Source: Azospirillum brasilense (GTDB lineage Bacteria > Pseudomonadota > Alphaproteobacteria > Azospirillales > Azospirillaceae). Taken from it: a stretch of 64,000 nt of DNA. The stretch lies in contig NZ_CP059450.1 in the NCBI RefSeq assembly GCF_022023855.1, positions 1,975,001 through 2,039,000 of the forward strand. Reading direction: 5' to 3'. A model generated the notes under the pieces. It made no database searches and was not told where the DNA came from. It worked only from the letters and a program-made list of their open reading frames with translations. The translations under genes were made by a program, and so were the position numbers. Positions 43,727-52,027 of this stretch are shown in pieces. The number at the start of each line of letters is the position of its first letter. Position 1 is the stretch's first letter.

Positions 43727-46700
43727 TTAGCGCTTCAGCCCGAGGACTTCCTGGAGCATCTCGTCGGAGGTCGTGACGATCTTGGTGTTCGCGGAGTAGG
43801 TGCGCTGGGTGACGATCAGCTTGGTGAACTCGTCCGCGATGTCCACGTTGGAGGATTCCACGCTGTTCGCGACCACCGCGCCGGCGCCGTTGGTGTCGGG
43901 GTCGTTGAAGTTCGGCCGGCCACCTTCGTCCGTCTCGATGTAGACGCCGCCCGCCTCGCGCTGGAGCGCGTTGGGGCTGTTGAAGGTGACCACCGGAATG
44001 CGCCCGATGGTGCGGCTGCGGCCGTTGTCGTAGTTGACGATCACGTCGCCGTTGTCGCCGTAGACCACCTCCTTGTACTGGCCGCGCGAAGCGCCGTCCT
44101 GCACCAGCTCGCGCACGTTGATCTCGCTGCCGGCGAACTGGGTGACGCCGCCCGACTTGCCGATCTGGCCGAGATTCAGCGTGATCTGCTGCGGGCCGAA
44201 GCCGTAGTCCACCGTGAAGGTCACGTTGGCGTCCGCCCCCAGCCCCTGGTTGGCGGAGGTCACTGCCGTGCCGGTGCCGACCTTGGCCGTGCTGACGCTG
44301 GTGATGGTGCCGACGTTTCCGGGATCGGTGCCGAAGTTCAGCAGGACGTGCGCGGGGGTGGTGCCGGCCTGGGCGGCGGTTTCCAGCGTGAACTGGTCGG
44401 CCACGGTGCCGCTCGCCGACTTGGCGACGAGCTTCAGCACGCTGCCCTCGGCGCTGGCCGTCACCGGCAAGGAGGTGTTCTTGTTCACCAGATTGGCGAG
44501 GCTGGCCGCGATGGTCTCCATCGAGGTTTCCTCACCCGTCGTCCGGTAGGTGATCGGCGAGCCGTTGACGATGACCGTGTATTCTGCGTCCTTGTCGCCC
44601 GGCGTGCCGGTCAGCGTCACCGATTCCGACTGCCGCACCCCCGCCACGTTGGAGGTGGTGGTGGAGGCGGTCAGCGTGCCGGAGCTGCCGGTGGCGTTCT
44701 GGATGCTGGCCTTCGCCTCGAACTTGCCGGTGGTCGAGGTGTTGTGGGTGAGGGTCAGCCGGCCGCCGGTCGCGGTGGCGACGACGTTCAGGTTGGTGGC
44801 GTTGACGCGGTTGGCCAGCTCCTGCAGGACGCCGTTGATGTCCTGGAAGTTGCCGTAGTTGGACTTGTCCACCTTCACCGAGATCGGCGTGCCGTCGATC
44901 GACACCGAATAGACGTCGCCAATGTCGATCTGCGTCTGCGGGTAGGAGAATTCCTGGCGCTGGCCGCGCGAGTCCGTCGGCGCGCTGATCGTCGGGCCGT
45001 TCACCTGATTGTTGGAGGCCGCGCCCGAGGTGTATTCCTGGTCGATCTTGAAGGGCGTGCCGGGGTTGCGGGCGGTGACCTGCAACTGCGAATTCACCAC
45101 CGACGCGATGACCGGCGCCTGCGGCCGGGCGGAGTTGATCTGGGCGGCCAGTGCGTTGGCGATGCCGCCGTAGGTCCCCATGGTCAGGATGTTGTCGGCG
45201 GTCACCGAGACCGCGTAGGGCACACCGTCCACCCGCACGGTGTAGCTGTCGCCCACCCGCACGTTGTCCGTGCCGGTGATGTCCAGCGTGTTGCCGCTGA
45301 CGTTCAGGGCCGTGCCGTTCGTCGTGCCCGTCAGCACCAGATCCCCTGCGGCGTTGACCGTGGCGCCCACGGCAAGGCCGGCGTTGTTGATCTGCGTCAT
45401 CAGGTCGTTGACGACGCCCTTCATGTCGCTCAGGGCGTTGATGTTCGAGTAGGAGATCGTGGTCTTGAACTCGGTTCCCAGCACGTTGACGATGTACTGG
45501 TCCGGCACTTTCAGGGTCGCGGCCGTGGGAAAGGTAACCTGCGTGATCTCGGGCAAGGCGGCGGTGGCGGCTTGGATGGGCGTCGCCGTGGCCGCCGTGT
45601 AGTCCACCGGGCTGGAGGTGGTGATGTTGTTCTTGCGGCTGTCCGCGTTGGTCACGCCATAGGTGGCCGTGAAGGTCTGCGTCGCGACCGTGCCGTCCAG
45701 CACGAGTTGGTTAGCCGTGCCCGCCGGGACTGTGGCCGTGCCGATCAAGGCGTTGATGCCCAGCGGCGGTACGGCGCCGTTGATCTGGCTTGCCAGATCG
45801 GCGACCACACCGTTGATACCCCCCGCCGCCTGCAGCGCGCCGATGTTGGCCGAGGTGACCCGCGTCTTGAACTCCTTGCCCGCCACGGTGATGCGGAACT
45901 CGTCGCCCACGTCGATGGCGGCGGTGGAGAAGGTGAAGGTGCTGCGTTGGTCGCCGCTGACCGAGCCGGTCAGGTTGGTCGAGGGACCGCTGACCGTGCT
46001 GAGCTGCGGCGCGGCGTTCGAGAAGCTGCCGCTGACCTCGACCGGAGAACCGTCCAGCTTTTTCACCAGGATCTTGCGCGGGTCGCTGCTGTCGATCTCG
46101 GCGTTGTAGGGGGCCGGCACCATTCCGTTGACCGCGCTGGCCAGTGCGTTCGCCACGTCCGAGAAGTTCGGGAAGCTCGCGATGTTCGCGGCGGTCACCG
46201 CGACCGTGACGGTCGAGCCGTTGATGGTCAGGCTGTAGGTATCGCCGACCCGGATGTTGTCCTGCGACGTGCCGTCCGGGTAGTAGTTGGTCCGTCCGCT
46301 GACGGTGACCGACGAGGACGGCACGGAGGTCGTGCCGTTGACCAGCACTTGGCTGACCTGGGCCACCGGAGTCACGCCGGACACTTGGCTGCCCGCCGCC
46401 ATGGAGGCGGCGCCCCCGGTGAAGGAGCCGGCGACCGGCTGCGACGAGCTTCCCGGCGCGTCGATGCCCAGGCGCCACGCGTTGGCGGCGTCCTGGCGCC
46501 AGTTGAACTGGATGGTCCGGGCGTTGCCCTGGGTGTCGTAGACCTGGATGCTGGAGGACGGGATCGGCACGCCCGGCGTCGGGGTGGCCGGCAGGTTGGC
46601 GCCCAGCGTGATGCTGTTGGTCGACTGCGGCTTGTCGGTCAGGGTGTTGACCTGGAGCGGTTGCACCACGTCCTTCTTCAACTGGCCGGTCACGTCGTCG

Positions 46701-47152
46701 ACGATCCAGCCGTTCAGCGCGAAGCCGGCGCTGTTCACCAGATAGCGGTTCTTGTCCAGCTCGAAGTCGCCGACACGGGTGTAATAGACGTTGTCGGCGT
46801 TCAGCGTGCCGGTCTGGGTCTGCACCGTCTCGCCCTGCTGGCCGGGACCGGTCAGGCCGCGGCTGAGCTTGGACACGCTGAAGAAGCCCTGGCCCTGGAT
46901 GGCGGCGTTGGTCGGGCTCTGCACCTGGGTCAGGTTGCCCTGGATGTTGTTCATGAAGACCGGCGCCGCCGTCACGCCGCCCGGCGCGTGCAACCGCTCG
47001 TTGGATTGGAGCACCAGCGTCTCGAACGCTGTGTTGACCCGCTTGTAGCCGACCGTCGAGGCGTTGGCGATGTTGTCAGAGATGTGACCGAGGGCCTTCG
47101 ACTGCGCGCTCAGGCCGAGGACGGCGGTGGTCATCGAACCGAAGATGCTCAT
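43727..47152 (-). CDS. flgE: giant flagellar hook protein FlgE
   Basis: 1141 residues; E. coli FlgE has about 400. The N-terminal D0/D1 part (MSIFGSMTTAVLGLSAQSKA, then DNIANASTVGYKRVNTAFE) and the C-terminal D0 (ESSNVDIADEFTKLIVTQR, TYSANTKIVTTSDEMLQEVL) are typical of hooks. Residues ~300-925 contain about six diverged copies of a module with the start pattern GDxYxVxVxGxPxxVxVT, a helix with ALAxxIN, and a closing strand. The copies begin near 302, 416, 549, 633, 744 and 853. GGAGATCC 9 bases upstream supports ATG 47152. The insert likely faces outward and thickens the hook surface. Confidence 0.93.
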   Translation of the reverse strand: MSIFGSMTTAVLGLSAQSKALGHISDNIANASTVGYKRVNTAFETLVLQSNERLHAPGGVTAAPVFMNNIQGNLTQVQSPTNAAIQGQGFFSVSKLSRGLTGPGQQGETVQTQTGTLNADNVYYTRVGDFELDKNRYLVNSAGFALNGWIVDDVTGQLKKDVVQPLQVNTLTDKPQSTNSITLGANLPATPTPGVPIPSSSIQVYDTQGNARTIQFNWRQDAANAWRLGIDAPGSSSQPVAGSFTGGAASMAAGSQVSGVTPVAQVSQVLVNGTTSVPSSSVTVSGRTNYYPDGTSQDNIRVGDTYSLTINGSTVTVAVTAANIASFPNFSDVANALASAVNGMVPAPYNAEIDSSDPRKILVKKLDGSPVEVSGSFSNAAPQLSTVSGPSTNLTGSVSGDQRSTFTFSTAAIDVGDEFRITVAGKEFKTRVTSANIGALQAAGGINGVVADLASQINGAVPPLGINALIGTATVPAGTANQLVLDGTVATQTFTATYGVTNADSRKNNITTSSPVDYTAATATPIQAATAALPEITQVTFPTAATLKVPDQYIVNVLGTEFKTTISYSNINALSDMKGVVNDLMTQINNAGLAVGATVNAAGDLVLTGTTNGTALNVSGNTLDITGTDNVRVGDSYTVRVDGVPYAVSVTADNILTMGTYGGIANALAAQINSARPQAPVIASVVNSQLQVTARNPGTPFKIDQEYTSGAASNNQVNGPTISAPTDSRGQRQEFSYPQTQIDIGDVYSVSIDGTPISVKVDKSNYGNFQDINGVLQELANRVNATNLNVVATATGGRLTLTHNTSTTGKFEAKASIQNATGSSGTLTASTTTSNVAGVRQSESVTLTGTPGDKDAEYTVIVNGSPITYRTTGEETSMETIAASLANLVNKNTSLPVTASAEGSVLKLVAKSASGTVADQFTLETAAQAGTTPAHVLLNFGTDPGNVGTITSVSTAKVGTGTAVTSANQGLGADANVTFTVDYGFGPQQITLNLGQIGKSGGVTQFAGSEINVRELVQDGASRGQYKEVVYGDNGDVIVNYDNGRSRTIGRIPVVTFNSPNALQREAGGVYIETDEGGRPNFNDPDTNGAGAVVANSVESSNVDIADEFTKLIVTQRTYSANTKIVTTSDEMLQEVLGLKR
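44378..46255 (-). repeat. six-copy module region of flgE
   Basis: Codons ~300-925. Starts in order: VGDTYSLTINGSTVTVAVT, VGDEFRITVAGKEFKTRVT, VPDQYIVNVLGTEFKTTIS, VGDSYTVRVDGVPYAVSVT, IGDVYSVSIDGTPISVKVD, KDAEYTVIVNGSPITYRTT. Spacings are about 114, 133, 84, 111 and 109 residues. Copies are similar in protein, not near-identical in DNA, so the expansion is old or diversified. Confidence 0.8.
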
Positions 47153-47457
47153 GGCCAGGGATCTCCACGCGGAAAGGGCAAAAATCGTTGCCATTTGGGT
47201 AAGCAAGGACGATGCCAACTTCCGGGTCTTCCCTAACGCACTGATTTATATGAACAAGCCTCTGGGGCGACCGTGCCGGCCCCCTTTTTGCCGCGCGCTG
47301 GGAAAAATTGGCCTAGCAGCCTGTGCGGGGGAGGGAAGAAAGCTCCCGTCCGATCGATATGACCTAAGGATAGGGGGTGGCCGGACCGGGGCTGCGGTAG
47401 AAGGGAGGAGACCAAACGGGACACACGCCGGCGGTGGGGCCGCCGGGGGAGGGCGGC
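47153..47457. other. 305-bp leader region upstream of flgE
   Basis: No convincing gene. On the minus strand it holds a relatively AT-rich stretch with TATAAA (around 47246-47251), a possible -10 box of flgE, without a clear -35. I looked for sigma54 (GG-N10-GC) and sigma28 patterns and saw no good match. Confidence 0.5.
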
Positions 47458-47697
47458 TTGGACCGTGTGGAGCAACTTCTGATGCCGTTGCTGGGGGCTG
47501 CCCTTCTGGGGCACGCGCTGAGCGGCGCGCCGCTCCGCTTCGATCTTCCGGACGCGCAGTCCTTCGACGTGGCCGCCTTCAACGCCACCCTGCTGGCGGC
47601 GGAGATGCCGGCGCTCCCTGTTGCAAGCTCTCTCTCGTCCCCCCGCCCGGCCTGGAGCGGGGACGATCCCTACGACTGCTTCTGCGGCGCCAACTGA
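47458..47697 (+). CDS. short hypothetical protein
   Basis: About 79 residues from a TTG preceded by GGGGGAGGG; an ATG 24 bases later is an alternative. It contains a hydrophobic stretch (LLMPLLGAALLGHALSG) and ends with PYDCFCGAN. The high GC at third codon positions supports coding. It overlaps the end of the convergent TPR-glycosyltransferase gene by 28 bases, so it may be spurious. Confidence 0.35.
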   Translation: MDRVEQLLMPLLGAALLGHALSGAPLRFDLPDAQSFDVAAFNATLLAAEMPALPVASSLSSPRPAWSGDDPYDCFCGAN

Positions 47698-49124
47698 GCG
47701 GCGGCGAACCGCTTCAGCTCCGCGGCGACGGTGCGCAGGACGCTGTCCCAGTCGCCGGGGCGGGGCTGGCGGAACAGGCGCAGCGACGGGTACCAGGGGC
47801 TGTCCGTACGGTCGAGCAGCCAGCGCCAGTCCGGCGCGTAGGGGAGCAGCAACCACGCCGGCACGCCGAGCGCGCCCGCCAGATGGATGGTTGCCGTGTC
47901 GACCGCGATGACGAGGTCCAGATTCGCCAGGATGGCCGCGCTGTCGGCGAAGTCGCGGATACCCGCGGTCAGGTCGGGCAGGGCGGCGGGGCGGGGCGCT
48001 TTGGCATCGCCGGTCTGAAGGCTGAACAGACGGAGGCCCGGCGCGTCGAGCAGCGGGGCCAGCCGCTCGACGGGGATGGAACGGTTGCGGTCGTTGCGGT
48101 GGTTCGGGTTGCCCGCCCAGACGAGGCCGACGCGTGGTCCGGACCCCACCCCCGTATCAACCTCGGCGATCCGGCGGCCCCAGCGCGCCACCTCGTCCGC
48201 CTCGGCGGCGAGGTAGGCGGGAGGGGCGGGGACGCTCGCCAGATCGGTGCCGAAGGCGCGCGGCAGGCTCATCAGCGGGCAATGCAGGTCATGCGGCGCC
48301 GGGGCGGGACCGCGCACCAGCACCTGGATCTCCGGTCCCAGCGAGCGCAGCAGACGGAACTGCAGCGGGTGCACGTCCAGGATCACCCGGCCCCCGGCGC
48401 GCGCCACCAGCGGGGCGTAGCGGGCGAACTGGATGGTGTCGCCGAATCCCTGCTCGGCGTGCAGGAGGATGCGCCGACCCTCCAGCGGCTCTCCGGCCCA
48501 GGGCGGGGCGGGCAGGCGGCGCGGGCGCCACTCGAATTCGTCCCATCCGGCGCGCAGGTCGCCCCGCACCAGCCGGCTGACCGCGCGCGCCAGATGCGCG
48601 TCGGCGTGGTCGGGCCGGGAGGCCAGCAGGGCATCCAGGCAGACGTCGGACTCCGCGAAGCGTCGCGCGTCGCGCAGCACGACGCCGCGGTTGAGCGCGG
48701 TGTCCGGATGGCCGGGGCGCAGCCGCTCCGCGCGCTCCAGCCACGCCAGCGCGGCGGGATGGTCGGCCAGCGCGTGGCGCACCGAACCCAGATTGGTCAG
48801 GGCGTCGGCCAGGGACGGGTCGAGCGCCAGGGCGCGAGTCAGCGCGGCGTCGGCCCGCTCCGCCGCGCCGAGCGCACGCAGGGCGCCGCCGAGGTTGGCC
48901 CAGGGCGACGCCGCGTCGGGGCGGAGCCGCAACGAGCGGGTGATCAGCGCCGCAGCGGCGTCGTGAGCGTCGCGCTGGGCCTCGGCCACGCCGAGCAGAT
49001 GCAGGGCGTCCGGCTGCGCCGGCTCCACCGCCAGCACGACACGGTAATCCTGCGCCGCCTCGGCGAGGCGCCCGGCCATGTGGTGGTTGACGGCGGCGTC
49101 GAGAACGTCCAGGAGTGTCGCCAT
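47670..49124 (-). CDS. TPR-glycosyltransferase (GT9/SPINDLY-like)
   Basis: 484 residues. Residues ~1-190 hold four to five TPRs (PDALHLLGVAEAQRDAHDAA, ASPWANLGGALRALGAAERA, ADALTNLGSVRHALADHPAA). Residues ~210-470 form a GT-B domain: RRILLHAEQGFGDTIQFARY, GLVWAGNPNHRNDRNRSIPV and the donor site VIAVDTATIHLAGALGVPAW. Proteins with this layout are often encoded near flagellar genes and glycosylate flagellin or other surface proteins. Its place upstream of flgE fits that, but the substrate is not shown. Confidence 0.88.
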   Translation of the reverse strand: MATLLDVLDAAVNHHMAGRLAEAAQDYRVVLAVEPAQPDALHLLGVAEAQRDAHDAAAALITRSLRLRPDAASPWANLGGALRALGAAERADAALTRALALDPSLADALTNLGSVRHALADHPAALAWLERAERLRPGHPDTALNRGVVLRDARRFAESDVCLDALLASRPDHADAHLARAVSRLVRGDLRAGWDEFEWRPRRLPAPPWAGEPLEGRRILLHAEQGFGDTIQFARYAPLVARAGGRVILDVHPLQFRLLRSLGPEIQVLVRGPAPAPHDLHCPLMSLPRAFGTDLASVPAPPAYLAAEADEVARWGRRIAEVDTGVGSGPRVGLVWAGNPNHRNDRNRSIPVERLAPLLDAPGLRLFSLQTGDAKAPRPAALPDLTAGIRDFADSAAILANLDLVIAVDTATIHLAGALGVPAWLLLPYAPDWRWLLDRTDSPWYPSLRLFRQPRPGDWDSVLRTVAAELKRFAAAQLAPQKQS

Positions 49125-49190
49125 GCCCGTTGTCTACACCGGGGCCTTGCCGAAGGCGAGCCCCCGGACCTTCCCGGAACGAGGATTTCC

Positions 49191-49523
49191 ATGGACGACC
49201 GTCTGCCGACTCACCTCTGGGTGATGGCGCACATCCGCGCCGCCGATGCCGAGGGCGTCACGATGATGGTTCTGCGCAAGGGGGACCCCAGCCGAGGCAC
49301 GGTCATCCTGAAACTGAACCGGCTGGACCGGACCTTCAGCGTGCTGGTCCAGGTGCGCGACGAGGAGCGGCTGCGCTGGTCGCGCGGCACCGGCGCCGAG
49401 CCGGTGGACGAGGCGACGGCGGACGCCTACATCGCCCGCCAGACCCGCTACGACCCCGACGTCTGGGTGATCGAGGTCGAGGACCGCAAGGGCCGCCACT
49501 GGTTCGAGGGCGAGGTGCGCTGA
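49191..49523 (+). CDS. DUF1491 family protein
   Basis: 110 residues. Matches DUF1491 of alphaproteobacteria: LPTHLWVMAHIRAADAEGVT, VLRKGDPSRGTVILKLNRLD, YIARQTRYDPDVWVIEVEDR. Soluble, function unknown. GAGG (49181-49184) precedes the ATG at a suitable distance. Confidence 0.88.
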   Translation: MDDRLPTHLWVMAHIRAADAEGVTMMVLRKGDPSRGTVILKLNRLDRTFSVLVQVRDEERLRWSRGTGAEPVDEATADAYIARQTRYDPDVWVIEVEDRKGRHWFEGEVR

Positions 49524-49548
49524 CCCCGATCTCCGGAGCGACGCCGGA

Positions 49549-52020
49549 TCACACCAATTCCGCCTTTCCCACGCTTGTCCCCGCCGTCGGGGTGACGCGC
49601 GGGAAGCGCAGGGTGAAGCGGGTGCCTTCGCCGGGGATGCTCTGCACGGTGATGGTTCCGCGCAAGGTGCCGGTGACGAGGTTGTAGACGATGTGCAGCC
49701 CCAGCCCGCTGCCCCCGTTGCCGCGGCGGGTGGTGAAAAAGGGGTCGAAGATCTTCGGCAGGATGTCCGACGGGATGCCCAGCCCGTCGTCGGCCACCGT
49801 CAGCTCCACCTGATCCTGCGGCAGCAGGCGGGCGGCAATGGTCAGCCGGCCCGGATGGTGCGGCGTGAAGGCGTGAGCCAGCGCATTGAGGACGAGGTTG
49901 GTCAAAATCTGCGACAGGGCACCGGGGTAGCCGTCCAGTTCCAGCTCGTCGGGGCTGTCCACGACGATGTCCAGCCCGCCGACGTCCTTGTAGGTCGGGC
50001 GCAGGCTGCGCAACAGCTCGCCGATGTAGGTCTTCAGCTCGAACCGCCGTCGCTCGTCGCTGGACTGGTCCACCGCGACCATCTTGAAGCTCTGCACCAG
50101 ATCGGCGGCGCGCGTGCTGTTGGACAGGATCAGGCGGGCCATCTCGCCGCCGTCGGCCAGGAAGCGCTGGAACTCCGACTTCTTGATAGCCCCGGCGGCG
50201 AGCTGCCGGGTCAGCTCCTCGAACTGCAGAGCAAGCTGCGAGGCGCCGGTGATGGTGATGCCGATGGGCGTGTTCACCTCGTGCGCCACCCCGGCGACGA
50301 GCTGGCCGAGCGACGCCATCTTCTCCGCCTGGATCAGGCTGGCCTGGGTCTCCTTCAACTCGCGCAGCGCCTGTTCGGCCGAATCGCGGGACCGGCGGAG
50401 CGCCGCTTCGGCCTCGACCTCGCGGGTCACGTCCACGACGATGGACTGGACGGCGGTCTCCCCCTTCCAATCGATGCGGCGGCTGGTCAGCTCGATCCAG
50501 CGCTCCGACCCGTCGAGCCGGCGGGCGCGCAGCCGCCGCCGCTCGCTGGGCAGGCCGGTGGCGACGATGTGCCGGTAGTTGTCCTCGACCAGCGGCCGGC
50601 TGTCCTCCGCGATGAAGTCGAGCACAGACCGCACCCGCAACGCCCGGTCCAGGCTGCTGCCCAGCATCTGCAGGAAGGCCTCGTTGGCGTAGAGCGGGCG
50701 GAAATCGCGGTGGATGATGATGCCCTGGATGGAGCCTTCGACGAGGTCGCGGAAGCGCCGCTCGTTGTCGGCCAGATCCATCTGGCGCCGGTCGATCTCG
50801 TCGATGAAGTAGCGGATGGAGGCGGCGATGTCGGTGATCTCGTCGTTGCCCTCCACCGGCACCGTCGCGTCGCTGCCGGACAGGCGGGCCAGCACCGCGC
50901 CGTTCAGCGCGACCAGCCGCGAGGTCAGGAAGCGCCGGAAGAAGAGATGGACGAGGATGGCCAGCAGGATGGAGGCGCCGCCCAGCACCATCACCATGCG
51001 CGAGCGCTCCTGGATCATCGCCGCCAGATCGCCGGTGCGGTCGGTGGACTGGTCGTGGATGGCGTCGAACAGGGCCAGCGTGAAGCGGTCCACCGTCTCC
51101 ACCAGAACGCGCGACTGGCCGGACAGCGCCTGGGCGCGGTTGCGCGCCTGCAGCCGTTCGGCGGAGCTGTCGAACAGTCCCTCCGGCGCCACCAGGATCG
51201 CGGCGAGGTCGGCCCGGATGCGCTCCATGGCGGAGCCCTCCGGCTCGGGCGTGGCGGCGGCCAGGCGGCCCAGCTCGGCCAGCGTGTGCTCCGCGTTGCG
51301 GCGCTCCACCCGCAGCCGGTTGAGGTGGTCCGTCTGCATCGCCCCGGCGGCCCGGGCCATCAGCGCGCCCGCCCGCACCGCCCAGGCCCCCAGCGTTCCG
51401 CCCCCGCCGGGCGCCGCCGTGGCCGGTCCGGTTCCGGGTTCCGCGCCCGGCAATCGCTCCAGCGCGTCGGCGAGCTGGGCCAGGGCGCGGATCGCCTCCG
51501 CTTGGCGGGCACCGGCCTCGATCTGCCGCCCGACCTCGGCGTTCAGGTCGGCCACCGTCGCCGCCAGGATCAGCAGGGTGGACTGGGCCTGTTCCAGAAG
51601 CCGCAACTCGTCGCTTTCGCCGTCGCCGCCCGGCTCGCCTTGCTGGTGGAGGTCCCGCATGCGCTCCACCAGCTTCCTCAGGAACTCCAGTTCGCTGATC
51701 AGCTCGTCGTAGATGGCCCGGCGCTGCGGGGTGGTGGCCGCGCCGGCCAGGACGGGCAGGCGGGCGACCAGCTTCTGGAGCGAGCCGCGCAGCTCCGCGC
51801 TGGTGATGACCTTCGGCAGGGTGGTGGTGGACAGCACCGACACCTCCCCCCGGAACAGCTGGAAGGAGGACAGCGACACGACGCCGACCAGCAGGACCAG
51901 CATCGTCATGATGGTCAGGCCGATGGAGATGCGCAGCACGATACCGGCGCGCGCCCCAGGGCGTCGGCGCAGGGGCGCGGTGGCATCGGTGCGGTCGGCG
52001 GAGGGCGGCGTGGCGTTCAT
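49549..52020 (-). CDS. membrane sensor histidine kinase (periplasmic helical domain, HAMP, PAS)
   Basis: 823 residues. TM1 ~28-55, an almost entirely helical periplasmic domain ~56-341, TM2 ~342-362, HAMP ~363-415, PAS ~420-535 (FRDLVEGSIQGIIIHRDFR), a coiled coil, then a DHp domain with H580 (GVAHEVNTPIG). The ATPase domain has N-box ILTNLVLNALAHAF, G1 DDGLGIP and G2 GSGLGLHIV. No receiver domain. It starts 7 bases after the stop of the 5'-nucleotidase-like gene, so the two form an operon; that secreted protein is a natural candidate input. No cognate response regulator is adjacent. Confidence 0.93.
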   Translation of the reverse strand: MNATPPSADRTDATAPLRRRPGARAGIVLRISIGLTIMTMLVLLVGVVSLSSFQLFRGEVSVLSTTTLPKVITSAELRGSLQKLVARLPVLAGAATTPQRRAIYDELISELEFLRKLVERMRDLHQQGEPGGDGESDELRLLEQAQSTLLILAATVADLNAEVGRQIEAGARQAEAIRALAQLADALERLPGAEPGTGPATAAPGGGGTLGAWAVRAGALMARAAGAMQTDHLNRLRVERRNAEHTLAELGRLAAATPEPEGSAMERIRADLAAILVAPEGLFDSSAERLQARNRAQALSGQSRVLVETVDRFTLALFDAIHDQSTDRTGDLAAMIQERSRMVMVLGGASILLAILVHLFFRRFLTSRLVALNGAVLARLSGSDATVPVEGNDEITDIAASIRYFIDEIDRRQMDLADNERRFRDLVEGSIQGIIIHRDFRPLYANEAFLQMLGSSLDRALRVRSVLDFIAEDSRPLVEDNYRHIVATGLPSERRRLRARRLDGSERWIELTSRRIDWKGETAVQSIVVDVTREVEAEAALRRSRDSAEQALRELKETQASLIQAEKMASLGQLVAGVAHEVNTPIGITITGASQLALQFEELTRQLAAGAIKKSEFQRFLADGGEMARLILSNSTRAADLVQSFKMVAVDQSSDERRRFELKTYIGELLRSLRPTYKDVGGLDIVVDSPDELELDGYPGALSQILTNLVLNALAHAFTPHHPGRLTIAARLLPQDQVELTVADDGLGIPSDILPKIFDPFFTTRRGNGGSGLGLHIVYNLVTGTLRGTITVQSIPGEGTRFTLRFPRVTPTAGTSVGKAELV

Positions 52021-52027
52021 TCCGCGG

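Noticed and set aside
44348..47236. A 962-codon open frame on the plus strand opposite flgE
   Set aside because: Its translation is a His/Arg/Gly/Val-rich string with no domain. It is a shadow of the high-GC flgE reading frame.
47233..47856. A 207-codon minus-strand frame upstream of flgE
   Set aside because: Composition is Arg/Pro-rich and it overlaps the end of the real TPR-glycosyltransferase in another frame. No ribosome site or domain.
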